This document shows, piece after piece, positions 1 to 12,127 of a stretch of DNA of 64,000 nt (position 1 is the first letter of the stretch; each line of letters opens with the position of its first letter). The position numbers and the translations under genes were made by a program. Below the pieces are notes generated by a model that made no database searches, was not told the origin of the DNA, and saw nothing but the letters and a program-made list of their open reading frames with translations. Source of the DNA: Hofstenia miamia (taxonomy: Eukaryota; Xenacoelomorpha; Acoela); NCBI GenBank assembly GCA_004352715.1, contig SCFE01000015.1, forward strand, positions 775,702 to 839,701. The letters are read 5' to 3'.

Positions 1-330
1 TACCATTTTGGCTCCTTCAAAAAAGAACACATTACGCACTTCTTCAACTTCATTGAACAATTCGAACTGGCGGCCTTTCAAAAAGTGCTTCCTCGATCGG
101 AAAAGCCGTAGTCAGATGGTACAACATCTGGGCTGTAAGGCGGGTGCGATAAAATTTCAAAATCATCGAACTCCTCAAACTTCTCATTGTCCTCGTGGCA
201 GTGTGTGGTTTGGCGTTGTCCTGCTGAAACAAAAAGCGCTTTTGGCTCACCAAATTGGGATATGTCTCAACCAATGTGTCATGAACGCGGTTCAATTGCT
301 GGTAGTAGATCAGCATTGATGCCGACCATT
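1..330 (-). pseudogene. mariner transposase remnant, C-terminal part
   Basis: The minus strand encodes a decayed mariner transposase. A frame from about 316 down to 50 reads YYQQLNRVHDTL, then FQQDNAKPHTA, the signature around the second catalytic Asp of mariner (DD34D) transposases. Downstream, a shifted frame reading FLKGRQFE and ending near the left edge fits the mariner C-terminus. The N-terminal half and first catalytic Asp are absent, and frame changes occur near 305 and between the QQDNA block and the C-terminus. No intact terminal repeat is visible, and the copy may continue off the window. It is a dead fossil; the family call is firm from the motif. Confidence 0.8.
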
Positions 331-449
331 TGGAAAAAGTTTATAATTTAAAACGCCTTCGAAATTACACCAAACAATTTTTGCACTTGTAACAGTATTT
401 TCAATAATTTCACATTATAATAGAACCGGTAAAGTTGGGCAATTAGAAA

Positions 450-1663
450 AACCAGTGTGCTCTTCTAAAACACCGGGCTGTTGCGGCAAGCAAATTTAGC
501 CCGTCTTTGCCCGCGTTTAACGTCAAAATAGTTGAAAGTAGCCATTGGATCATAGATATTTGGAAAATGATTCCACAATTCACCGAATTTTAAACCAAAT
601 GTGGACTATATGGTCGCTTAAAATTGGAATTATTTAATTAGTCCGAACTATTATGCATAAGCCTGTATATGTATATAACAAAATAGTATAATTTTATGAT
701 TTGCATGCACACCTATAGACTAGTAATTTCTTTGATGAACATTTTATCAGTAACTCGTTTTATTGTAATAGTCTTTGTGTTCTTTGAACAATCGTGGATT
801 GCAAAATCAATATATGCTAATGCATTTGCAATATATATATAAAATATTTGCGAATGTTTTTTTAGACTATATTTCATAATTAATGTGTAAAATTGATTAA
901 TGCACATTGTTTGACAATTAAATAATACCAGAGAAATGTCAGAAAGAAACTCATAAATATTATTGAGTTTAACCTCAACTAAAGTATACACAGAATTTAT
1001 TACCGAAGGTATCAATAATTTTTTTCATGTAATTTTAAATCTTCAAACTTTTTAGATGATTTTAAAGTATATTCTGTATAATAGTAAAAATTATTAAAGA
1101 ATAAATTAATTTATTAATATTTTGTGGACCCAAAAACGATTGTTTAATTTAACTCTTATATGAAAACAAGGTATTCCTTTATAATTCATATTTAATAATG
1201 ATTTTAGAGTTTTAAGCTTCTAATCAGAGTCGAATCGGGGCGATTTTTTAGGCTCAGGCCCCGCCTAGCCTGGACAAAATTATTTTTTTACGCAATTACC
1301 CTTCCTTCTGCTTTATAGAACACTCCACTATGAATTTGATTGGATAATTTGCATAATGCATTGATTAATATATGCATATCCACTTAGTGCTAGTTCAATT
1401 GTGTTGCAATTGCATTATATTAATCATAGTTAAGCAAACGTGTAATTTATGTCCTAGCGCTGCCCTCTTCCATTTAATAATGAAGGTATTGTCATAACTG
1501 ATGAAGCTATTCGTGTTCTGATGTTACCAAGAGTGGTAACCCCTTTTCGATCACTTGGGGAAAATATCAGTTTTAATATATTCATTTACTAAAATTCTCT
1601 AACAACTTTCATTAACTTAGTGAGAGTGTGAGACTTACTAGAAACACTCTATACTTGCAAAAA
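450..1663. repeat. direct duplication A, copy 1 (1.21 kb)
   Basis: This 1.21-kb block repeats at 1665-2872 with only scattered differences, mostly in the distal part (for example a 6-bp deletion near 1560 relative to copy 2). It contains a 100-codon minus-strand open frame with no recognisable homology, which I do not call a gene. The copies are separated by one N at 1664, which suggests two alleles or overlapping contigs laid end to end rather than a true tandem duplication. Confidence 0.9.
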
Positions 1664-1664
1664 N

Positions 1665-2872
1665 AACCAGTGTGCTCTTCTAAAACACCGGGCTGTTGCG
1701 GCAAGCAAATTTAGCCCGTCTTTGCCCGCGTTTAACGTCAAAATAGTTGAAAGTAGCCATTGGATCATAGATATTTGGAAAATGATTCCACAATTCACCG
1801 AATTTTAAACCAAATGTGGACTATATGGTCGCTTAAAATTGGAATTATTTAATTAGTCCGAACTATTATGCATAAGCCTGTATATGTATATAACAAAATA
1901 GTATAATTTTATGATTTGCATGCACACCTATAGACTAGTAATTTCTTTGATGAACATTTTATCAGTAACTCGTTTTATTGTAATAGTCTTTGTGTTCTTT
2001 GAACAATCGTGGATTGCAAAATCAATATATGCTAATGCATTTGCAATATATATATAAAATATTTGCGAATGTTTTTTTAGACTATATTTCATAATTAATG
2101 TGTAAAATTGATTAATGCACATTGTTTGACAATTAAATAATACCAGAGAAATGTCAGAAAGAAACTCATAAATATTATTGAGTTTAACCTCAACTAAAGT
2201 ATACACAGAATTTATTACCGAAGGTATCAATAATTTTTTTCATGTAATTTTAAATCTTCAAACTTTTTAGATGATTTTAAAGTATATTCTGTATAATAGT
2301 AAAAATTATTAAAGAATAAATTAATTTATTAATATTTTGTGGACCCAAAAACGATTGTTTAATTTAACTCTTATATGAAAACAAGGTATTCCTTTATAAT
2401 TCATATTTAATAATGATTTTAGAGTTTTAAGCTTCTAATCAGAGTCGAATCGGGGCGATTTTTTAGGCTCAGGCCCCGCCTAGCCTGGACAAAATTATTT
2501 TTTTACGCAATTACCCTTCCTTCTGCTTTATAGAACACTCCACTATGAATTTGATTGGATAATTTGCATAATGCATTGATTAATATATGCATATCCACTT
2601 AGTGCTAGTTCAATTGTGTTGCAATTGCATTATGTTAATCATAGTTAAGCAAACGTGTAATTTATGTCCTAGCGCCGCCCTCTTCCATTTAATAATGAAG
2701 GTATTGTCATAACTGATAAAGCTATTCGTGTTCTGATGTTACCAAGAGTGGTAACCCCTTTTCGATCACTTGGGATCAGTTTTAATATATTCATTTACTA
2801 AAATTCTCTAACAACTTTCATTAACTTAGTAAGAGTGTGAGACTTACTAGAAACACTCTATACTTGCAAAAA
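1665..2872. repeat. direct duplication A, copy 2
   Basis: Near-identical second copy of 450-1663, starting right after the N at 1664 and ending in the same TTGCAAAAA. Beyond it (2837-3067, +) is a 76-codon open frame that matches nothing I know and has no splice or start context; I treat it as non-coding. Confidence 0.9.
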
Positions 2873-4990
2873 GATGAAATTCAATTGTTAAATATTTCAT
2901 CTGTCAACAATGCTGGGCTGATTAAATTTAGGGAATTTCAGGGGGGATGGTTTCAAGTAAATTTTTCATTTTCTCATGTATGTCAAATAGCAGCCATTAA
3001 CTGTGGGTTTCAGTTCCCGGCTCTTAAATCAACTTTTCAGAAAATGTGTGCAGTAAAGAGCTCTTAGTTAATATGCTGGGTAAGAAATCTAACTTGCCCC
3101 CTAACCAAAATCCTTTCCTCCACCACTGAACCTAGCTCTGCTTCTAGTTACTTTGGAATGAGTTTTAAATCATTATTGCTTGAACTTGTGTAATTTGAAA
3201 TAGTAATATATTTTAAATTAGTCTTCTAAGTATCTTGAAATTTAATAAACTGTTAATTATGAGCATGATATTAAATCGTCACAAATCAGTGATTAATGGG
3301 ACAAGAAAAGTTCCCGCTCAGACTATAATCATTATTCGTTTAAATTAGATTTTTTTATTTCGTAAAATCCTAAGCGAAACTAAACATTGATGATGATTAT
3401 TCCGTGCTTATTTAAGTTTTGAACACCTATTGATTATATGTATTGTCTGACTACCCTATCCTCGCCATTATACCATCTTCTGAATCCATAGTTAGAAAAA
3501 CTCACAAATTGAGAGTAAATTCGAAGTAAAGTCATTTGAAATAACAGGAATATGGGAGTCATGGGACAACTGAATGACTTAGGCTACATTGCTCGTAGTA
3601 GATTAGACATGTGCAGAGGCGTAAATGGGTTGGGCCGAAAATTTAGGTCTCTATATATTAAATAATGTTATAGGTTGCCCTTAAAAGGGAGTTAAAAATA
3701 AAGTTTTTCTTAGTTTAAATAAGTGGAACAATGTTTTCGAATGCTAAAGAGATATTTACAAAATATAATTGAGTCAAATAGGTAATTTTATCAGATTTTT
3801 ATATTCTCTTGATGTGCCTTGCAGATGGGCTGGTCTAGAGCCTAAAAAACGGCCTGGACTGGGCATTGGTAACAAAACAACGGCTCATTTACACTTCTGA
3901 GAAATGCGGCAGAAAAATCTCGTCTCATGAGATGCCTGTCAACCAATAATAAATTTCATTATGAGAAATTATCATTTATCAAAGTGTGTTAAGAGGAGTC
4001 TTTATCTTAATTAGTTCATGTACTTTCAGATTTCTAAGTTTTGATGTGCTACCTGCGTTTCCACCTGAGACATTCTAATTTCTCAGAAATACTAATTTTA
4101 TGCAAAGGTGATTAATGAATTATCCCATGGAGTTTTATACAATATCTTTATTCTTCTTATTTATTCTCCCTTTAATCTTGTCATTTTGTCCATATAGTTT
4201 TAACAGTTGTTTACTATTCCAAAGTACCTGAACTCTGCCTGAATTCAAATAGTTTTTGTGGACAATTTAATTTTGTACTTTTGTCAGATGTTTACAACTG
4301 CTGCGCATATTAATTAGTGCAAACTCCAGGTAAAATTGAAAACTTTCCAAAAGTTATACATTTTATTCCTTCTTTGAGCCTTACGGAGAGAGTATTATGT
4401 GTGTTAGCAGATGCGGTAAATCAAAACCCTCTAAATAGTGCTAGTCAGGATATTGACAAGTATCGCATTTACTAAATGAGGATCACCAAGGGAAAAGGAT
4501 CCATTTGATACTTTTTGAGATATGGAGTTATCTAGACCATCAGATGCAGAATTTTCTGCTGATTCCAATCATATATTGGATGTTTAGGTTTGGATAATTT
4601 TTATTGGTGCAATAGGAGTAAATATAAATGAACATTGTGATATTTGGAAAATTTCTTTAAAAAGAAAAGTACAATTGAAAACAAAGTATAGTAGATATAA
4701 ACCAACAGCAATTAGCATCATAATAGCAACCGTATTACAAGTAGGTGTCAGCAGTACAAAATATATTGTTCTAGACTAAATTGACTATGCTGAATCCATA
4801 TATAGATAATAATATATTTTAGTTAATGATAATAATGATAAAACTTAACAAAAATCCAAAATGGCCGCCAAACTCCTTAGCAGCCACTTTAAAAGACTAA
4901 AAACTCATTAATTAATATTTGCTAAAAGCTACTTTCTACTCAAAATTTGAAGAAAAACCATATGGTGTAGGAATATGAATTTCTTCAAGA
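2873..4990. other. non-coding AT-rich stretch
   Basis: No gene is visible. There are short, moderately GC-rich patches around 3600-3660 and 3830-3900 (GGGCCGAAAATTTAGG and GGCCTGGACTGGGC) resembling the patch near 1240-1270, so these are probably dispersed repeat fragments. Confidence 0.5.
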
Positions 4991-5744
4991 ATGTGGTTTT
5001 CCACACTTAAGATGCAATAACTACAAAGAACAATAGTATCAATTGGGCATTTTTCCCTTAGTGCTCCTCAAATATCAAGTAATCAGGTACTTCAAAAATT
5101 TTCCAAATGTGTATTAACAAATATCCGTAATATCAACATTCATTATCATCACTTTGGTTATAAAAAAACTAACAAAAGTACTTCATTAGTCTGTGGATGT
5201 ATTTTTGTCCTATGTAGGCTTAAGAGTAGTCCTGTTTTATGAAAAAGTCTTTATATTGACTCTGGTGAAGGTCGTAATGCCAGAAGTTTCAGAATTACTG
5301 TTTGGAATTTCTGTCTCTAATTTGACCACTGTGGAGGAACAAACTACTTAAACCACAATCCCAAGAACCCAACATGTCAATTAAAACATGAAGTACTTGC
5401 CAATATTTCTGAGAAGTATCAAGTATGTAAAATAACAGCTATCCCTATTCTCCAGTACAATTCTTGTTGCGTATCAGGTACTTGACAATGCCCTGGTGCT
5501 AATATTTGGAAGCATATGGCTAAGCTGTCTTTCAGGAATCTGTCTGTGGCGTCCTATTGCTCTCTATATGAAATCAAAATATTTGAGTCTTCCCATTTAA
5601 TAACGTCTAAGATTAATTGTGTCCGTTTGTGTTGTAAATATAGATCTTTTCGCTCTTCTGAAATTAACCCATGGTCCCATGGACATTGTTGCCTTTCTAG
5701 ACTTGTCGAAAAATTACGTTATCTATCGTACCAAACATATATTC
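4991..5744. repeat. 754-bp tandem duplication B, unit 1
   Basis: The block beginning ATGTGGTTTTCCACACTTAA is repeated immediately downstream at 5745-6498. By eye the units differ at about one base (near 5681 versus 6435). No N lies between them. Each unit contains a plus-strand open frame starting at ATG 5516 and 6270 (82 and 118 codons). The product resembles no family I recognise; the second frame runs past the duplication and ends in a hydrophobic stretch. Confidence 0.9.
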
Positions 5745-6498
5745 ATGTGGTTTTCCACACTTAAGATGCAATAACTACAAAGAACAATAGTATCAATTGG
5801 GCATTTTTCCCTTAGTGCTCCTCAAATATCAAGTAATCAGGTACTTCAAAAATTTTCCAAATGTGTATTAACAAATATCCGTAATATCAACATTCATTAT
5901 CATCACTTTGGTTATAAAAAAACTAACAAAAGTACTTCATTAGTCTGTGGATGTATTTTTGTCCTATGTAGGCTTAAGAGTAGTCCTGTTTTATGAAAAA
6001 GTCTTTATATTGACTCTGGTGAAGGTCGTAATGCCAGAAGTTTCAGAATTACTGTTTGGAATTTCTGTCTCTAATTTGACCACTGTGGAGGAACAAACTA
6101 CTTAAACCACAATCCCAAGAACCCAACATGTCAATTAAAACATGAAGTACTTGCCAATATTTCTGAGAAGTATCAAGTATGTAAAATAACAGCTATCCCT
6201 ATTCTCCAGTACAATTCTTGTTGCGTATCAGGTACTTGACAATGCCCTGGTGCTAATATTTGGAAGCATATGGCTAAGCTGTCTTTCAGGAATCTGTCTG
6301 TGGCGTCCTATTGCTCTCTATATGAAATCAAAATATTTGAGTCTTCCCATTTAATAACGTCTAAGATTAATTGTGTCCGTTTGTGTTGTAAATATAGATC
6401 TTTTCGCTCTTCTGAAATTAACCCATGGTCCCATGTACATTGTTGCCTTTCTAGACTTGTCGAAAAATTACGTTATCTATCGTACCAAACATATATTC
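5745..6498. repeat. 754-bp tandem duplication B, unit 2
   Basis: Second, almost identical unit of the duplication that starts at 4991. After its end the sequence diverges (CTAGATATTTTG in place of ATGTGG). Confidence 0.9.
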
Positions 6499-7500
6499 CT
6501 AGATATTTTGAAAACAACACACTAATTAGTTTAGTGGGTCAGACTTATTTTTGGGAGCTATTGATTATAGCAATTGTCATAAGTTGTTTATATTGTGGTT
6601 TTTATTTTTATAACAATATTGTGTAAATTCTTATTTGTTTGGGCTTATAATTGCCTAGTGTACTTTGCGTATGGTGATTGAATTTATATTCTCTAAGTAT
6701 GACACATGTTTAGAATAAGTTGAAGTGGTTTAGCGTGAAATATTTGAAATTGCTTCAAATTAAGTCAAAGTAGAATGCTTTTGAAGTACTATAAATGCAT
6801 AATGACGGTTCTGAGAAAATATACACCAGTCTGTCCATATGCAACTAAATCTCTTTGTTTACAATATAAATCAATGTCCAGCGGCACTGATCACTTCTTG
6901 TCGGAGTAAATATTTCTGATTAACTCTACAAATGTTCATCTCAGTTTCATAAACGACAACCAAACATACTTTTATCTGAATAACTGTTGGCAGACTGAGT
7001 TTAATAGGCACCAAAAGATTGCGTTTCGTTCATAAACGTGAGCTAGGTAAATCATTTTTCAATATTAAAAATTTGTTATTAGAGTGACTGCTTACTATAA
7101 AATTTCAATTGTTAACAGACTGATCATGCAAGTTAAGGTTAAGAACCACCTTAAAAATTTCCAAAGATTTAATTTTTGTAGTGAATTACTAAGGTAGGAT
7201 TTGAAATGTTGTATTGAGTGTAAAGCTTGTCAATTAGAAAATATTCTTCATTTAAGAACAGAAATCAACTTAGAATTTCAGAATTCAAGTTCATTCATTT
7301 TCAACCTCGTAGAAACATTAAAACTTTCAATATTTATAACTATTAGGAACCTTCAAAATGCTCGAAGACATCAAATGGATATGCAGTTATTGCAAACTTT
7401 GAAATAATATTTTAAAGGTTAAACCAATAGAAATACAAATAAGCATAATTGTCATTAAAACTTATACTTTGCTAGGAATTGTTGCATACTTGTCAAAATT
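6499..7500. other. non-coding AT-rich stretch
   Basis: Nothing recognisable. A 68-codon plus-strand frame at 7201-7407 has no similarity I can name, starts from a TTG, and is most likely chance. Confidence 0.5.
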
Positions 7501-7529
7501 TTTAAAAAGTTCATTCTTGATTGCAGTCC

Positions 7530-7867
7530 ACAATACACCTTTTAAATAATCCCAATGATTCTCAACTTTGGAGAATTAGCAGGCCACTGTGGTAAAATGA
7601 TTACGGCGTATCTTTAAAAAGACATAAAACTTCTTGCGATTTGTGATAAGTTGCGTTATCTTGCTGCACTAGAACATCATCTTCAAGAATAGGTAGAATA
7701 TATTTCTCTTGCAACAGGATGTAAACACGCAAAACGTTGGACCAAATTGCGCCGAAATCATAATTGATGTCTGCTGTCCAGAAGTTTTTTGGCGCATAAG
7801 AACTTCGGATTGTGTACTTTTTAAAATCCTCTTGATCATCTAATGACCTCACATGAATTTTTGCCAT
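7530..7867 (-). pseudogene. Tc1-like transposase remnant
   Basis: The minus strand from 7867 reads a Tc1-type transposase fragment: a block ending NVLRVYILLQEKYILPI, then VQQDNATYHKSQEV, the region of the second catalytic Asp in Tc1/mariner enzymes. After a frameshift at about 7605 the sequence continues as WPANSPKLRII, matching the conserved WPxxSPDLNxIEN block, but with the Asp changed to Lys and the Glu lost. The N-terminal DNA-binding part is missing. The copy is inactive. Its 5' half lies within a local tandem duplication and recurs at 8154-8340. Confidence 0.75.
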
Positions 7868-8153
7868 TGATTATCGTATTGTTTTTCATTTCATTGTCCA
7901 AGCTAGTTTTGCCCAAATGTGATTGTTCAAGAGAAGTGTTTTATTTTTGACCAATATACCTTGTTTGCGATGAGTACTTGATGTAGAGTACTTATTCCCA
8001 TCTGAACAATTCTATTTCAAGCGCAAAGTATTGATGACCTTCTTCATATTCTTCTAGATTTCTGTAGACTTCCTTATTTTTGCGGTAAACTGAAAGCTTT
8101 TTGAATGAACCTTTTCTGATTTTGAGAGATATTTCCACCTAAATTTCGCAAAT
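7685..8153. repeat. 469-bp tandem duplication C, unit 1
   Basis: The block starting AAGAATAGGTAGAATATATT is repeated from 8154 with offset 469. The units differ by several substitutions and small indels, so this duplication is older than A or B. It carries part of the Tc1 remnant. Confidence 0.85.
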
Positions 8154-8636
8154 AAGAATAGGTAGAATATATTTCTCTTGCAACAGGATGTAAACACGCA
8201 AAACGTTGGACCAAATTGCGCCGAAATCATAATTGATGTCTGCTGTCCAGAAGTTTTTTGGCGCATAAGAACTTCGGATTGTGTACTTTTTAAAATCCTC
8301 TTGATCATCTAATGACCTCACACGAATTTTTGCCATTGATTATCGTATTGTTTTTCATTTCATTGTCCAAGCTAGTTTTGCCCAAATGTGATTGTTCAAG
8401 AGAAGTGTTTTATTTTTGACCAATATACCTTGTTTGCGATGAGTATTTGATGTAGAGTGCTTAAATTCCCATCTGACCAATCTTATTTCAAGCGCAAAGT
8501 ATTGATGACCTAGTTCATATTCTTCTAGATTTCGGTAGACTTCCTTATTTTTGTGTGTTTATAGTGCCGTAAACTGAAAGCTTCTTGAATGAACCTTTTC
8601 TTATTTTGAGAGATATTTTCACCTATATTTCGCAAA
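8154..8636. repeat. 469-bp tandem duplication C, unit 2, with Tc1 fragment
   Basis: Diverged second unit. Minus strand 8336-8154 repeats the Tc1 fragment up to YILPIL and then stops, lacking the QQDNA block. The unit ends near TTTCGCAAATA at about 8636, including a small insertion near 8555 relative to unit 1. Confidence 0.85.
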
Positions 8637-8639
8637 TAC

Positions 8640-11490
8640 TCCATTTAAGCAGTTAAACTTAAAGTACACTTGATAAATGAAATCAAACGAAAGCCTGGTG
8701 TTGTCAGAAACGGCAGGGTTTTAGATAATAAATGAAATCAGGCATTTACCTTTGATTTTACTAATTGTTGAATATCAAAGGGGTGTATATTTTGAATAAT
8801 ATCGTGTGAAATACCTTTCAACGCAATTTAGTGTACTATAATTGGTTGTATAGCATTTTGCAAACTTGTAATAAAGCTAATGAAGAGAAAAAGTAGAGTG
8901 CTGTATTTCAGTATATAATTAAAAATTTTTCTTAAATTGTAACGCTGTAAATTGTTTATTAATTGAACGTATGTTAGAAATGTCAATTTAAGAAAAATTG
9001 ACATTTTGAATGCACTTATGTTCACTTAAATGTTTACTTTACATACATTTCTTTTATTGATCATAATTTCAATTACTTACATTGAGTGTACAATCTCTAG
9101 TTGCATCAATTGCATTTCATTGGGTATTGCATATCCCATAGACACCATGGGCGCCCGCAAGATTTTCTTCCGGGGACATTTCAGGTGTGATCAACTTTTA
9201 ATATTTTAAATTTTTCTTAAAATTTTTTTTGAATAAACCAATTTAAATCAAGGATGAAAACTTGACGGGGACATTCCACCCTGCTCCGCCCCCCCCCCTA
9301 CCTTTCGTACATCACTGCTAGATACAAGGGTTGTCGTGGATCGAACATTTAACGATCCATATCAATTCCAATCCACAAAAATGTACGTGGATCGATCCAC
9401 AAAGGTTCCATGTGCCCAGAAGCTTAGGTAAGCTATAGCAGCTGGTCAATTTAAATTGAAAATAGGCCGGCAATAGAAATTTAACCATAAAATATAACTA
9501 AGAGTAATGCTGTCAGATTTATTTTTTTAATACAAATCAATTTTTTTAAACCAAGATAAATATAATACAAACTAAAAGTGAATTAACCTTAATAAAAGTG
9601 AATTACAAAAATAAATATTTCATTTAGCACCATTAAAATTTTATTTAATAAAATGTATATTACATGAACTTAAAAACCAGCAGTTGATGCATCCATAATA
9701 CAATAAGTAAACATGAATTTGAAATTTAACCTGAACTTAAATATACAATGATTTAGAGTCAGATTTCGCTCAAAAACAAATTAAATAGCAGTCAAATGCA
9801 TCGAAGTATTTGTAGTTTTTTTCATTGTTCATTTTAAGGTATTTCATTTAAAAAATTTCCATAAGAATAAATAAAAATGTATCTCCTAAACATTATTATC
9901 TACAATGGTTCATTTATATCCAAAAAAATATTTGCTGATGTACATCTAGTGGATATCCAGATCTATTGAAATTCTGATAGATAACAATTTTATTTTTGTA
10001 GTTTTCACGATTATTATCCAAATAAATTCCGAGAATACCGCATGAAGTGTTCAGATATTCAGGAGTCCACTGTAAATGGATTGAGAAAATAGGACATGAA
10101 TTTATCTGCTGTTCCATATAAAATTTTATTTTCCTTCCTCATTCACTAGGGTTATTGGCCTTAAACTGCCTACGTCTATCTACAGAAAAAGAAACCGTTA
10201 TTATTAGTTGTTGCTCCCATGGACTTCAGACCTCCTGATTACCTGAGCATAGAGAACAGTTAAAATAAAAAAAGAATTATCCATGAAAGTTGCTGATCTT
10301 TTCTATTCTTTCAGGCACATCAAAGCACTTAGTAAACATTTTCAGCACTCCATTGGAGCACGTTCACCAATAGATATGTTAATGTCTCACGATTTCCTGA
10401 CTTCATTGTAGGTTTGGAAAAATTGTTGAAAATGTGGAAAAACGGTTTAATTTTTTAAAAAATACATAGACAGTTTGCAATAAAATATAAAAAGCAGTAC
10501 AAGTAGTGAAACGATTTTATGCTCGTAATGTGAAGTGGAAAATTCAAATAACGACTAGGAAAAGTAGTTTACGGAAAGATGCAGAGGGTAAATTTTAACT
10601 TTGTTTTCTCTCATTTTAGCAGTTGAATAAACAAGCTCATCAAAATTTTCTTGTCATCGTTAAATGAAATCATGTTTGACGCCTTGAAGCAATTTGATTT
10701 TGCTTATATGCAATTTTAATTTAACAAAACAAATGGAACAGAAAATAGGCAATATTTCAAATCAAAGACAATGATATTGAGACGTCAAAGCAAGAAGTGA
10801 CTTTTAATTACATGCATGATTTTTGAAGAATAAATAATTTATTGAAGTTGAATAATTAGTCTATGCTTTGATGCTCCAGGTCGTTTTCTTGGCCAATATA
10901 TTCATTTTTTGAAAGTCCAAACATTGTCTGATGTCCTACCATTAATTTATTTCTGATTGTTTTCACTGAAAACATTGTCAATTTAATGTATATTAGACAT
11001 CCATGTTTTCCAAATGCCAATTCAATTTCCTGCATGCTAACGTCCTTTTAGATTGTGAAAATTAAATATGATTTCCTTCAGTAATGAATGGCTAAATTAC
11101 CGTCTTTCTGGTATCTATAAATTATGCAAGGTGTGTAATTGAGACATTTTTTATTCCAACCATAAAGTATTGTTAGAAAACGGTAAAATTTGGACTCCGA
11201 ATTTTTCCATTTCTCAAATAACATAGTTTACAAGGCAATTATGATGTAAATAATTTAAAGTATATATGAATTTCAGTTTCAATTAGTATTCTATAGCTGC
11301 AGGCTGTATGTTTGTTTTTTCATTCGATTCATGTATTTGTTGATGTGACTAAACATCTTGATTCAAATTTCAGTTGTACGAGCTTATTGGATTTGAAATC
11401 AAAAACACATCAACTTTTTTGCTTGCACATTAAAATGGTATGAGTGCCACAGCTATTCACTCTTATTTGGTTAAACTTGGAGAAAAATGA
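8640..11490. other. non-coding AT-rich stretch
   Basis: No supported gene. A C-rich run sits at about 9289-9299. A 14-bp palindrome GTGGATCGATCCAC lies near 9393-9406, with related GTGGATCG nearby (9336), suggesting a small repeat. Open frames at 8828-9025 and 9914-10117 (minus) show no domain. Confidence 0.5.
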
Positions 11491-11499
11491 ATGCAAAAA

Positions 11500-12127
11500 G
11501 TTCGAAATGAATTCAAGCTATCGCTAAGAAAGCAATTTAAAAATTAAATATACTAAAATTGAATTGATGAAATTCTCTCTTAGTAAAAATAATGAATGCT
11601 CTTGTGATGAAATGCAATCTTGTTATTCTGCATGTGAACATACATCAATTTTGGGTATTATATTTCAAGATAACATGAAATTTAATAAACATTGCAAACA
11701 ACTTCTAACAAGACTCAATAGATTAGCTTATGTTCTTAGAGACTTAAAGTCCAACAACTACAACCTTAAGGAAAGAACAAGAATCTTTGAAGCATTAGTA
11801 GTCAGCAAAGTGCGGTATGGAATTTCAATATATGGCGCAGACTCAACAGTACTAAAAAGAATAAATACGTTTTTCTGCAGAAGCTATGATGCCGGGTACT
11901 GTGAAAATGTGTATGATGCATTCCAGATAAGAGAAAAAGAAGACATGAGCCCTGCTAAGAATATTATTAATAATCCAATGCATCCTATGCATGCATTCTT
12001 TTCAAAGAACATAAATGGTACTGATCGTATTCTAAGAGAAAATACTGAATATCAAATGCCTTTAGTTAGAACAGAAACATTCAAAAATGTGTTTGCTCAT
12101 AGAGTAATGAAAGGGATTTTATCTTAA
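11500..12127 (+). pseudogene. LINE (non-LTR) reverse transcriptase, C-terminal fragment
   Basis: The frame 11564-12127 (187 codons) is the longest open piece of a LINE here. It reads HTSILGIIFQDNMKFNKHCK, then LNRLAYVLRDLKSNNYNL, then FEALVVSKVRYGISIYG and DSTVLKRINTFF. This order is typical of the region after the reverse transcriptase palm in CR1/RTE/jockey-type elements (the 'LG..D..L.W..HI' block and thumb). Weaker similarity to the preceding 'LNxxKTE.M' block extends upstream to about 11500. The catalytic palm and endonuclease are absent, so this is a truncated or eroded copy. Superfamily is not resolved. Confidence 0.8.

Noticed and set aside
713-2230. A duplicated 100-codon minus-strand frame (713-1015, 1928-2230)
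   Set aside because: Identical because the DNA block is duplicated; no domain or splice context, and composition is that of the flanks.
9393-9406. Palindrome GTGGATCGATCCAC as a binding site
   Set aside because: A 14-bp palindrome alone, with no gene nearby, is more simply part of a small repeat.
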